Origin: Gracilaria gracilis
Taxonomy: Eukaryota; Rhodophyta; Florideophyceae; Gracilariales; Gracilariaceae
Assembly: GCA_030374805.1 (NCBI GenBank)
Contig: JARGSG010000076.1
Span: 173,139 to 237,138 of the forward strand
DNA length: 64,000 bases
Reading direction: 5' to 3'
Shown: in pieces, positions 24,213 through 35,299 of the stretch
Layout: every line of letters starts with the position of its first letter
How positions within the stretch are numbered: position 1 is the stretch's first letter
The notes under the pieces: model-generated
What the model was told of the DNA's origin: nothing
Databases searched by the model: none
What the model saw: the letters and a program-made list of their open reading frames with translations, nothing else
Program-made: the position numbers and the translations under genes

Positions 24213-24714
24213 GTGACCGGATCCAAAAAGGTACATTATCTCGGTAGCGAACTTGAAGACCGTCATCGTTTCTTTTGCACTGATGTCGACACATTCGCAT
24301 CGAATAATATCATCCTCCTGATCTCGATAGTTGCATGTGCACAGATACCGTTCAATAGCACGATGCAGAAGAAGACTTCAACACAGCAAACCTGTTACAC
24401 CGTGTGGCAAAATTGCGAAACGTTATGGCTCATGCCTTTGACTTCTTCAAGGATCAAAGGAAGTCATCATTAAGTTCCCGAGAACGGAACATGTGGAGCA
24501 ATTTCTCTTCAAGTATCGTGGCGTGTTTGGGCGCTTGTTGGTTTGGTTTTGTACCACGGACGGAGTTGAATTTAACGAACGTATGATTCGTTTGGGTTTC
24601 AGTCCCTACTACTTCAAGTATGGATACGCCGAGTTTGATAGTTATCAAAGACGCTACGTTATGGCCAAACGCGACGTCCAAATTGCAGGAGGAGGCGTGT
24701 GGGATTAGTTCAAG
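24213..24714 (+). pseudogene. staphylococcal-nuclease-like (SNase) domain, broken
   Basis: Three frames together give one SNase-like domain. DVDTFAS, near 24280, matches the DGDT box. HAFDFFKD follows near 24430 in a second frame. The third frame, from about 24470, has the GRLLVWF strand, VEFNERMIRLGFS (like the VNEELVREGYA segment) and YQRRYVMAKRD...GGGVWD, the usual SNase C-terminal helix and GxW. The catalytic Arg region of the N-terminal half is not clearly preserved, and DGDT reads DVDT. Two frameshifts and a TAG after GVWD make it a pseudogene. The source gene, host or element, is unknown. Confidence 0.7.
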
Positions 24715-26689
24715 GTTAATGGCCTGGCCGCATAATTCGAAACTACCCAGCCCTGTGCACATGGTTGAGTTTACGCGCGGATATAATTGATCATTATCGT
24801 GCAGCGCTTTTATATGCGTTCCTCCCACTGAAATCGCCACGGTTCTTAGAAGCGGCATGGACTGTGACGTTTCTTAAAAGTGACATGGACTGTGAATACT
24901 GTACGGACGCTGGGGTATCTGGGCTCGGAGAGAAGATCATCAGACACCATTGTCTCGTCCAAGCTATGAAAGCCTGAAAGAGCACAGCAATGGCCTTTCT
25001 ATGAAAGAGCGTTTCTTTGAAAAGCCTTACGACGAAGACAATTATGCATATCTATTCTAGTTGAGTAGTGCTTCAAGGCGACATGGGCTACAACATGAAT
25101 CAATAGAATGGTTCCAACAACAAAATCGTCTAGCATCAGAGCCGGAAATAAACAGGCTGCAGAAACCCAAAGGAACGCTGGTGATTCAAAAAGGACTCTT
25201 CTTAGTTCAAAATCATCCAGTTATCGGGCGGCGAGTGAAGTCCAACTGCAGCCCAGCCTGCAAGAATTGCAACCACCGTCTCGACCCGCGAAACCAGGTT
25301 GAAATTCTGCAAACGTCAAAGGGTCAGGAACTAAAGAAAGAAAGCAAGGGAAGTCAAACCGCAAGGGGGTTCCTGGTAGAAGCAGGCTGAGCCGCGAAAC
25401 AATCCGATCCAAAAGACCTTTCAAGTAGGGCTGGAGGACAGGATGCCTGCCGCGGTTTCAGCTGGTCTTGCCTCTTCATGGATTGCCAAACCCAAAGAGT
25501 TCATGGCCACACGTATGGCCACTTGTTTGTTGTGTCAACTACTATAACAAAACACATTCTTCGAGAAAAAAAGAGGGTGTAGGGCCCTGCAAACCTAAAT
25601 TGAGTACCGTTGTGCTCTGTAATATACAGAAAACCGTGGCGAACACTCATTTAATGTAGAGCTGCGAGAACAGAAGTAATGGCACCGGGAGAGCAAAACT
25701 AAAGGTTCTTTTTAATAAAACCAAGGCAAGAAATCAAGGAGCGATACGGCTCAGTGAAAAAAGATAAGTCTATAACTCCATCCTAAACACATACTCGATA
25801 AAATGTGGTAGCAAATGAAAGACAAAAGCCGAGTACCCCCTAAAGTCCTGAGCAAAAATACTTTTCAGAAAATAAAACACAGAGTGCTTACAAATGACGA
25901 GTCCCAAGTGCTGCATATGCTTTTCATCTGCTTCAGTAAGGTTTTCAAAGATCCTTCGAAATGAAATTGTGAAACGCACATATTGTTGAAAAACAATTTT
26001 CACATCTAGTAAGAAAAACTCGTTAGACCCATAATCAACCGGGTTCTCGTCATTTTGCAGAGCTAGTTAAGGCAATAGAGCCTTCGGAGACGTAAAAACA
26101 TGTGTTAGAGTTGTTCGTACTACAAAAGAGTATTATTTGTATTCTTTGGCCAGCAGTCGAAAAAATATCTAAGAAGCCGGTAGATCTTGAAAGCGAAATG
26201 CGTAATGTTTCATATCGGATTTTTGATTCTGAACGGTGAAGGGGATCATCGATAGAAAGTAAACTTTCTCTTCGACCAGAGAATTAACGACTTCAATGGG
26301 ATCTGGAACACTCAAATCCATTACCTTTAACATGACGGTCTGAATACTGTTTCTTTGTGATGATGTATAATAAACACAAGGAGAAGAGACCACTTTGAGG
26401 TAGACTTTGTTATTTTCTAAGATATCAGGGTTTCATTGCTGTGGGGTGTTTGTGCGCTTAAGTGGGCTATGGAAGGAGCTTTAAATTTACCTTGTTTTTT
26501 GTGGGCAATACGTCGATGGAAGTGCATTAGGGCATTTCGATGTGAATTTGCATCATGACGGCTTAGACGACCTTTCTCGTCGGGACAGTATCAAAAGCCG
26601 TGACTGAAGTCAGTATATCTTACATGTCAGATACTAAGTGTCAGTGAGTCTTTCTAAACGTGGATATAACACAGGCGTACACTCATGCA
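24715..26689. other. no gene recognised
   Basis: 25061-25390 is an open frame rich in Gln, Lys and Ser with a CSPACKNCNH cluster. It may be more of the broken SNase protein or chance. Minus-strand frames at 26003-25770 and 26393-26169 have no recognisable motif. The rest is AT-rich. Confidence 0.4.
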
Positions 26690-26935
26690 GAATTACAGAT
26701 TTTGGCGGGGTGGTTAAGGTTCTCTTGTCGGGGGAATGGAGAATCTACGGGCAGTGGGGTACGTAGAAAATGTGTGGTAGAACCTCCATATGTCTGTAAA
26801 GATTTTGGGAAGAACCTCCCTTCTAGAATGTAACGCGTACGGAAACTCCTTTCCAACCAAACGCGAGCCAAGTAGCAAGACCCTCCCTAGTTACACTTCT
26901 GATTGGTACCGTACCCTCCAAGCGTGAGCCTGACG
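26690..26935 (+). repeat. left terminal inverted repeat of MULE
   Basis: Its reverse complement aligns with 32498-32745. Shared blocks include GTACGCGTTACATT, AGAAGGGAGGTTCTT, AAATCTTTACA and CACTGCCCGTA. The outer edge is uncertain by about 10 bp. Confidence 0.85.
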
Positions 26936-26999
26936 GCTCGAGGGCGTGAAAGGTTCTATTATTGAGATTGCTCCATATTCTTGTGGCCTTGCCGAAGAA

Positions 27000-28810
27000 A
27001 GATCTTCAGCATCCAAAGACCCTTTTTCCCGCCATCCCGCCGTCAAAGCCGTATGATAACCCTAACGAGGGGCACCGACCCTTACGTCCACTATCCCCCT
27101 CAAGATGCGTTGGAGAAATACTTTTTCGGATTTCTGGATCCACAAAGCGAAGACTCAGGAGATGAGGTTAATTGCAATTTTAATCCAGTTAAGTCTGCAA
27201 GCGAGCTAGAGCAGTCAGAGGATGTTTGTAATTGAAAGCTTACTGCAGAAGAAATAAGGAATATTAAGAAGATCATGACGCGCATATCATCTTTTTTTGA
27301 AGAACGTTGCGTCGAAAACTGGGATTAAGTTTGGCCGAGTCAACCCGCCAGGCTTTGAAGAGCTACGAAGGCTTTGGGTACATCTAACTGTATTAGCCCT
27401 ATGGAACAAGTTGATACCCAAATGATATACGGATTCATAAAACAAAATGTATATCAATCGTCACATCGGCTGTTATAGCTGTCGCCCAAAGCTTGGGTAT
27501 CCTTTGCACATCCAGAGATCATATCAGTTGCTCCTGAGACTTGAGGTACATCTTTGGGATATCCAAAGCTTTTTGGATATCGGCATGATATACGATAACT
27601 GTGCGGTAGATACCACAGCTGATATGCCGAATGATATGCATTTTAAAATATACATCGGCACATCTAGCGTATATCCACCGGATATCATCGTGTTTCCCTG
27701 GGTAGTTCAGAACGCTACAGATTCAAAAGGTATGGTTGGAGTTAATATAACGGAGTCGTGCAGAAGCGATACATGGTTCTGCAATGTGCTGTTGAAAGCG
27801 GGTTTATTCGAGCTGGAACCTGAATGTGGGGTTTTATTCATCCGTTTGATTCCGGTGTCTGCATCAGCTACAATTCGCGTACGTTTGGTTCACTGAATAG
27901 GGCCGAGAAATTGGAGGTGCTACAGCGATATTTCTCAACCTATACTGAGAAATTGTATCCAAGTCCCGAACCTTTATCAAAAGCTATTGTGCCCTTAAAC
28001 ATCGATTCCGCTCACTGGGGAGTGCTTTATGCGGAGAGGACCCGTCACGGGCATCGGTGTATGTAATGGGGTGATAGTCTGGGATGGGACTGTCCTGATG
28101 AATGTAGGCATCTGGTTTCATGCCTGATTCAGCATGCTCAGAAGGAAAAGATATCGTGGACTTATCCGAAGGAAAACTATATTCTCGATGTTCTAGGATA
28201 TAGAAAACAAACCGATTCACACAGCTGCGGAGCATATGTGTTATCTATGCTGACGAAGTTTGTGCGTACCACAGGGGTAATTCCAGAAGCAAAATTTCTC
28301 GTAGGGCACAAGAAGGATCTCACCGAACGGTACAGTTGGGCATGTGTCGAGGCGCGAATCTCCATAATCATGGCTGTGTCACACATACTTCCAGTGAGTG
28401 ACCCACCCGCAGTCGATGAGATACAAAAGAGCCACCGGGAGAGAGTGTTTGCATCCCGTCACTCGCGCGAGTCTCAACAGAGGCGTATGGACAGGTTTAA
28501 AGGTGTTGCCTCATCGGGAACTCGGCCCAAGTCTCTGGATGTCGTGAGCAAGGATGATGGGTGCGGACGGAGACAAACTATGTCTACTGTTGATAGTAGA
28601 ATTACACGGCTTCGTCTTGGAGGAGAAGAAAGAAGCGTGGATTATATTAGGACAGAGAATATTGGAAATGAATCTATACAGAACTTGGGTGGTGAGAGTG
28701 AGGCTTCTGTAAAGCGCTGCATTGTGAAACACAGTAGTGGAAACGAACCTATGGCGCCCTGGTGTCGAAGGATGGCGGCTCTCAAACGAAGACGGAACAA
28801 GGTGGGATAA
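27000..28810 (+). pseudogene. Ulp1-like (C48 family) cysteine protease of the MULE
   Basis: The 5' part, from about 27000, is fragmentary. 27447-27896 is open, then shifts frame near 27840 into 27824-28810. The catalytic set of Ulp1 proteases is visible in order: His in HWGVLY (28013), Asp in WGDSLG (28073), Gln in QTDSHSCG (28208) and Cys in SCGAY (28226). One TAA at 28064-28066 falls between His and Asp. Ulp1 enzymes process and remove SUMO; plant MULEs with such ORFs are known, though the protease's role in transposition is not. The 28300-28810 tail is basic and Ser-rich. Confidence 0.8.
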
Positions 28811-28892
28811 TATCAGACGATGACCTTGCAGGACATGGAGTAAAAAAAATCCTCAGAATGGGGATTAGAAGAAGGAAGGATATGGTCCAGAA

Positions 28893-29435
28893 GCGAATGT
28901 ATTCAATCTTCCTGGCTATGTCTATAAGCTATGTGAACGAGAAGGTTATGAATATGGTCTGCAATTTTGCAAGCAGGCCACACGCTCAAGGGTGTATAGG
29001 CGTAGTGCGAGGCTACGGTGTTTGAAATATAAGAACACATATCCGGGCTGCGGAGGTAAAGCTGCCTTTATGGTTAAAGCTCGTATCGACAGGAATGGTT
29101 GGATCGTTTCTAGTTTCAATGTTCACAACCATAAGCGTCTGTCGGTGGACATGCGGTACAATAAAGAGAAACATAAGAAGGCCGTCAAGACGGCCATCAT
29201 GAAGAACTGTTCTCCTGGCTTCAGATTTTGCTTCGTGCACTACGTTCCCCCAGCATTACAGAAAACCTCACAAGAAGCCAATTCCGACGAAGACGTCATG
29301 GAAGGCGGGATCCCCAGTCGCCCCCAGGGCCTTCTAGATTGGCTCAATAAAACTGGCGATTATCGGAGGATGACGATTACAAGCATACGCAGGAGGAGCG
29401 CCATGTACAACGTTCTACGGTTCAGGGTGTCATAG
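28893..29435 (+). pseudogene. FAR1-like DNA-binding domain of the MULE transposase
   Basis: The frame runs from about 28893 through 29435. It shows the FAR1 pattern: an aromatic N-terminal stretch (VYKLCEREGYEYG), basic residues, then CGGKAAFMVKARI, a Trp-containing strand and VHNHKRL, with Cys and His at the expected ends of the WRKY-GCM1-type zinc fold. In FAR1/MULE proteins this domain binds the element ends. The link to the catalytic core is broken by frameshifts between 29435 and 29715. Confidence 0.65.
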
Positions 29436-29714
29436 AGATCAATGATGATGAGAGCTCGAGAAACGGTAAGATTTCAGTGATCATCGATGATGAGAGCGCG
29501 GGAAATGGTAGAAATTCAGTAGTGGGCTCTGAAGACAGTTCCCTCATCGGCATAAGGGCCTCGCGAAACGTGAAAAAGGTCACGTTTCTGAACACGGTAA
29601 GACTAGAAACTCTCTGATTGTTCATACCAAAATCTTCTAACTCTGTGTCTGAAGCCAACTGCACCTTCTGTACCTTCGATATTCCACAAGGTATCACTTC
29701 CGCCACACGAAGAT

Positions 29715-31536
29715 GTGCACCGAGCTGAAGATGATGGTCAATTGGGGGAGGATCGAAGTAATTCAACGCGTGGTGAGGATTCCGAACTGTCAATCAAAAA
29801 AGCGTATACCGATGAGGAGTGCGTGTGGCGCGGGTTTCTCGCGTATTTGGAGCAGATGGAAGGTGCTGAATCACACGAGGTCCTTCAGCATTTGCAGTGT
29901 ATTGCGGAGAGCTTCGGTTTTAAACTCTTCATTCGGGACTCGCGACTCGAGGCACACTGAGATGAATGGGCGAAAAGTAATTCGTTCGGGGTACTTGCGA
30001 TACTCTATCTTTCACAATGAGCAGTATAAACAAACTCCCGTATTTGTTTAGGCTGCAACGAGTTAGAGTATCCGCGGGCTCTGATATGTATGCATTCTCT
30101 GCAAACTTTGTGAAAGCTTTTCACAATCATTGTCCGGATACATCCTACACCCGAAAAATGCTACCACCGCAGGTCACACTGAGGGCTCATCACTTGCGCC
30201 ATGGGTTAGATTTTCATTGCAACACAGTGCTCACTCTTGTGGAAGATAAGTTTGGCATCAAGGTAGACAAGAACCTGTTCCGAAAACGCCTCAAATACAT
30301 ATCCGACTCTTCTCATCCGAAGGAGAAAGAATGTTGAAGATTGTATCAGAACCTCACACAACTACAGGACAGAATGGGAGGACGAGGTTATATTGCAGAA
30401 CTGGTGCTGATGATGGATTTCAATACATTGCCTGGTGTTTCGAGCAATGGGCTATGGACTGCGAAAAGTTTGGCATTGTGCCAGGTGTGCCTGTAGATTG
30501 CAAAACCGTAGCCAACCGTTTCAATCTCTCACTGGTCAGCATCAGTGGGAGAGACAACAATCGGCAGTTGACTACATTTTTCATGCCGTACATCGTGAAC
30601 GAAACCATGAAGAGTTTCGTTTGGGTTCTTCAACGCTTTAAACAATGCGTTCGAATATCGCCCAGATGCTTCGCCATTGATCAGTGCACAGCATTAATCG
30701 CAGCTCTTCGTCGGGTGTTTCCCTTTTTGTCTAACACTCTTGATGACTGGCACCTGAATAAAAATCAAGCTCCCAACACAGAACGCTGGTGCAAGACAAT
30801 TACTCAGTCGGGATGGGGAAACAAAATGGGAGAGGCGTTACATAAACTTCGACAAAGAAAGAGTATGGACACATTTTGTGAATTTATGTCCAATTTTAAA
30901 CAGCATTACTTCCCAAACTTTAATCTTTCTATGCCGCGATGGTACAAATTCCTTTATCAGGACAACCCAGAAATGCTCATCCGCTGCTTCAAAGACCAAG
31001 CGTGTGCGCGTCGCTTCTTCTATCAAGAAAGTGGTTACTCGGGGTCTTCGCATTCTCGTTACGGTCACCATGTTCTATCGAAGACCATCCCATTCGCAGA
31101 GGTTCCTATTGTTATGGGAAGTATAACGGAACGGTTACAAGCGGAACGTGGGAATAAGGTAATATTGAGTAATACTACAATCAGAAATAACCTCCTCAGA
31201 TCCAGACTTCCTCTGACAACGCAGATTTCATCCCGAATGGTACGACAATTCACTCTGTACAGCATTACCAAATTCCTCGAGCTCAGCATCCAATTCTCTC
31301 TGTATTTCAAAGTCTTGGACGCGATTGTGATCACCACCCGAGACGCGCCTTTCAACTACGATCTGGACCTCGAAGACATCGACATGTATTCAGAGGAACC
31401 GTTGTTGGTATTCAAGATACAAAAGGCACATAACCTTAACTCTCAGGATCCAGAAACTTACAACACCTTTCTCAAAAGCTCCAACTCTACTGAACGGTTG
31501 GCTGAAAACTGTAGTTGCCGCAATGCAACGACATGA
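29715..31536 (+). pseudogene. MULE transposase core
   Basis: 29715-29960 and 30017-30337 are N-terminal fragments. 30331-31536 is a 401-codon open frame that holds the MULE core: SGRDNNRQLTTFF, NETMKSFVWVLQRF, then AIDQCTALIAALRRVFP (catalytic Asp) and DDWHLNKN, where Cys-x2-H-type elements have CxWH. The C-terminal half has the usual alpha-helical insertion with many aromatic residues. No SWIM finger was seen before the stop at 31536. A short ENCSCRN near the end may be its remnant. Confidence 0.8.
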
Positions 31537-31569
31537 GGCATACCACGCTGCCATCTAACGCGTTTTTTC

Positions 31570-32240
31570 ATGACCTTCAGTGACGTTTCCGATAGATGGA
31601 CTTATCTAGTCACTGCAATTCCCCCCCGGTATCGTATTGAACACTTCTGGCCCCCGTATTGGTGTGGAGATCCAAAGAATGGGACATTGCAAAAGATCTT
31701 CGCGCTGAGAGCCACAATGGGTCCCACCGCGGAAGATTCGGAACCTGTACTTGAGGCGGAACTACAAGAACAGACTGCAGATGAAAATAACCTTTCTAAC
31801 GGCCAAAGTCGCTTCCAACAGAACAGCAGACACCCTAGAACACCCAGGGAAACAAAAAGGATGAGATGGCCTCTTATGGAATCTATTCGGATTGCAAAGC
31901 TCTAGGCGATCAGATGCATCGCGTTTTTCTCACGTACGGGCACCTTGGAGTTGAAAGTATAAAAGAGTACTTGGAAACAGGTGTCGCTCTGCTCAACTTC
32001 GAAAAATACCCTACAGGTCCGCAAACATCCGTTTCAGTTCCTTCGAGAGTCAAAGATGTCCCCAGTTATTTGGATGAACTAGCAGTTGTTGAACTCATTA
32101 CGGGACTCGGTGGGACAGCGCATAAGTGCAAGAAATCATTCATCGAGCGCAAAACACAAGCGAAAAGACGAAAGAAAATTCATAACAGTGATGAACGCGC
32201 AGGGTTTACAATTGAAACCCCAACGTTGGCTTTACAATAA
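31570..32240 (+). pseudogene. C-terminal remnant of the MULE ORF
   Basis: Two open blocks (31570-31905, 31866-32240) in shifted frames. The second ends in a basic segment (KTQAKRRKK). Likely the tail of the transposase or a small second ORF. No domain recognised. Confidence 0.4.
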
Positions 32241-32497
32241 GCATTAAGCATTTTATATAATTTAGAAAGTCAGTATTAAACATTAAAAAACGTGGTTGAA
32301 GAACATATTGGGGAGATATAATTCGTACCTGTAGTTTTCGAATTTAAAAGAGGTTACCAAAGCAATGCGGGTAACGTAAAGCGCGGTCTTTCAGCGGTAC
32401 AGCAAGAAAGCGCAAAAGTTTAGTAGCACAAAAGCGTGGGATTTTTTAAACTTTAAACTACAGCGTATTACGGGTGCGGTGTCGTTCGGCTTTCTTT

Positions 32498-32745
32498 GTC
32501 GTGCTTGGAGGGTACGGAACAAATCAAAAACGTTGCTATGGAGGCTCTTGATATTTGGCTTGCGTTTGTTGGAAGAAAGGTGCCGTACGCGTTACATTGT
32601 AGAAGGGAGGTTCTTTCCGAAATCTTTACAAAAATATAGAGGTTTTACGATACATTTTCTAAGCACCTCACTGCCCGTAAATTATCCGTTCCTGAAGGAC
32701 AACACTCCTTGGAGGCGATTTGAGGTACTTAGTTAATTTCCGCAT
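32498..32745 (-). repeat. right terminal inverted repeat of MULE
   Basis: Inverted partner of 26690-26935. The arms have diverged considerably, which fits an old insertion. Confidence 0.85.
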
Positions 32746-32799
32746 CATGCGTTAGTAGATACATATGAGCTACACCGCTATTAGCGTGTCGCCTCGCTG

Positions 32800-33580
32800 A
32801 GGTAATTTCCCGACATGTACACGTGGATTGCACGGCTCGAGGCGCCGCTTAGCGGGTGTGACTAGCACACGTGTAGCACGGATATGCCAGAGGCAGTGCA
32901 CCCAGCATTGCTGTATTTACTTAGATATTTTATAGATTATTTTGCCCGGCGCACCCACTGTCAGTGGTGCGCCGAGCTCAGTACTTAGAGGGTTGAGCAC
33001 CGCTCCACCGAGTAAACTGCCCCTTGCCAAGCAAGGGCTTCTGGCTCTAACTATCACTCCTTCGCGGATTGTTCACCTCCAAGTGGAGTGACGACTGCGT
33101 TGTTCACGTATAGTTACCCACCCTTGTGGCGCTTAGAGTATAACCACTATTTGTGTGTCTCGTGCCGACCTATTGTCGTATACTCGCCCCTATATTGGGT
33201 TTGCTTTATTCTCTCTCTCCTTTCCCCACTCTGGTGGTTTGCTTTCTCCCCTTTTTGGGTTTGCGTTTTTGCCCTGTTCGCAGTGGCCCGGTTCCGACAC
33301 CTTGTCGTTGCCGTGCTAATCTCTTTCAAGGACTCATCTCGTGACCGTGTGAACACGTGGATCTCTACCGACTACTAATCAGCCTAACGCTCCGACGCTT
33401 GTCGTGGTGGTTTGACCTCGAATTTACAGCCGGCTTAGCTGTGTCATTCCCGGAGTGCTCCGTTCGCTGTGCTGCCCTGTCGAGGGGAAGATTCCGAACG
33501 TCTTCGTGGGCCTGCGCTTTTCCCGCCAAAGGCGTTGCTCCACAGTTCCCCTTCTTGTCGTAAAAACCTTGTCGGAGACC
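32800..33580 (+). repeat. diverged solo LTR related to that of gypsy B
   Basis: Blocks align in order with 13.80-14.01 kb: CACGTGTAGCAC against CACGTGTGTGCCCAC, TACTTAGATATTTTA against TACTTAAATATTTTA, GGCTTCTGGCTCTAAC against GGCTTTGGCTCTAGC, then CCTTCG. A CT-rich stretch follows at 33.2-33.3 kb, as in the B LTR. No gag or pol sequence lies on either side, so it is probably a solo LTR. Boundaries are approximate. Confidence 0.5.
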
Positions 33581-34768
33581 CGGAACTTTGCGTGTCCATC
33601 TACAAATTATTAGTAGGAATCCACATCGCTCCAGCAATGGTCCCCAAAAGTATTTAAAAATCAAACTAAAATAGACATCTGAGTTCGGCTACGGTTCCAG
33701 GTCTGAACAGTGATCATAAAATGTCTTGGATAACCTCATTAAAAATCTTCGAATTTTCTTCACTGGAGAGACTCAAAACCGGTCGACGCGCAGACTTCCA
33801 GGTCGGCCCGACAAGGGATAAGGATTCTGCTCACTGCAGAATTTGTAAGGGCGTGTCTGCATGCAAAATTGAAAGCGTTTTTTTGGACGTTCAATATCTT
33901 TAATGCCTATAGTGATCACTATTGTGATCAATAGCGGTTTTTAGAAATTAATTTATGGCTTTAATGATCAGTAGAGCGATCAAAAGAGCGCAAAAAAAGG
34001 ATTTTCGACAGTTTAATATTTGCTAAACTAAACCTTTATACTTTTTTAAAGTTTCTTATTTATCTTTTTGGATGTCAGGGATACTGGGTAAGTTCAAGAG
34101 CTTCTGGAAAGTAGTGAAATTATATTTAGATCACAAATGACTAAATTCTTGAGTAAAATGTCCAAAAAAGATATTCTGTATTTGCAGATGTACTAGAATT
34201 TATTGAACTAGATAAGCAAGGCTATAACAACAAATAAACGGTTTAGAACTATAAAAGACGATCGTTAAATTTGATAGGAAACTCTTTGCTGTAAATAATT
34301 TGTATTACAGTTCATGCGAAGACGTGAAATGCATTTAATATTTTCCAAATTTCTATTGATCATTATAGTGATCAATAGTGGTTTTGGGTGCCCAAATGTT
34401 GCGTTGTAAGAGTCAAACGTAGTCAAATGGTTTTACAAAAGTATTGAACCTAACTTCGCGACATTTTACGTATAAGTTTAAACCATTGTAGGGAACACAT
34501 TTCGCCAAAAAAATAAAAAGTTTCAAAAATGGCGAACTACAAAGCTTTTAAAATTAACTGTTTCGCTCCAAAAAAGTGTTATCCCATGAATATATGCGAA
34601 GGAAGCGAGCCATTAGAATGGCTTGAATGGGAGATATTTTAATTCATCAAATACGGCTATACAAGACGTTCGGCATGCAGCTTTGATGTAACGTTTACGT
34701 ACGAACGGTACCCATCAGCGTAGGGTTGTCGCAGTACTGCGGGTATCACTGCAGACTGCAGACTTCAT
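33581..34768. other. AT-rich spacer with repeated GATCA motifs
   Basis: No gene seen. The phrase GTGATCA.TATTGTGATCAATAG at about 33912 recurs in variant form near 34356 as a GATCATTATAGTGATCAATAG-type sequence, each followed by GGTTTT. A related GATCACTATAGTGCATTA occurs at 51658. These may be ends of a small element. Confidence 0.4.
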
Positions 34769-34794
34769 CCCTAGTATCTATCGGACCAACGCGG

Positions 34795-34812
34795 TGATCT
34801 CATATGAGGTCA
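34795..34812. promoter_or_regulatory. subterminal palindrome, left end of piggyBac-like element
   Basis: TGATCTCATATGAGGTCA, one mismatch from a perfect 18-bp palindrome. Related copies occur at 37003, 49822, 49843 and 50792. Likely a transposase-binding site (inference). Confidence 0.5.
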
Positions 34813-34936
34813 GCCCGTTGAGAGAGTAAATTAAAGCAAAAAATTACATTTCAGGCCTATAATGCAGCCTTTTCAAATTTCAAAATTTGAAAAGTCTTTG
34901 AACAGTCGTTGAAGTAGTAGTCTGTAGGGCAAAAGG

Positions 34937-35007
34937 GCCAGTAATCACAGCTCAGTGGATAGCATATCCTATGTGAGCAACCTGAGTTCAAACCTCGCTG
35001 ACTCAAA
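34937..35007 (+). other. tRNA-like sequence / SINE head
   Basis: CAGCTCAGTGG (34948-34958) resembles a Pol III A box and GAGTTCAAACC (34984-34994) a B box, at tRNA-like spacing. The T-loop pattern TTCAAAC is flanked by short complementary bases. The acceptor stem does not close well, so it is more likely a tRNA pseudogene or tRNA-derived SINE head than a working tRNA gene. Confidence 0.5.
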
Positions 35008-35299
35008 AACTCCTTACGGAGCTCCACTAATTCTAGTAATATGTTTATACTAAGAACGTTTTATACACCCACTTGAAAAAAACACAGAACAAGGTGACAT
35101 CTGTTAAAGGGGCAGTTACGTCAAAGTGTAAACATTATCTGGCATGTTCTATAACGCGGATTGAATTAGTAGGAGGCTAAGGCTAATGAACTCTTGTTGA
35201 TAATGTGGTTTTTCATGTGTTTTTATACAATATCAGCGCTTGTTTACTTCTATGTCGACGTTGTTGTTGACAACAGATGTGCTTCAATTACTTTTTAAC

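Larger units (their letters stand above)
26690..32745 (+). mobile_element. Mutator-like element (MULE) with long TIRs, Ulp1-like protease and FAR1-like domain
   Basis: About 6.06 kb, bounded by inverted copies of roughly 250 bp at 26690-26935 and 32498-32745. Inside, all on the plus strand, are an Ulp1/C48-type cysteine protease ORF, a FAR1-like zinc-binding domain and a MULE transposase core. Long TIRs are typical of Mutator-like elements, and MULEs that carry Ulp1-like proteases are known from plants. All ORFs carry disabling changes, so this copy is dead. Exact termini and the 8-11-bp target duplication could not be set by eye. Confidence 0.82.

Noticed and set aside
33581-34768. CRISPR-like or tandem array suggested by recurring GATCA words
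   Set aside because: Only two or three irregular copies with no constant unit length.
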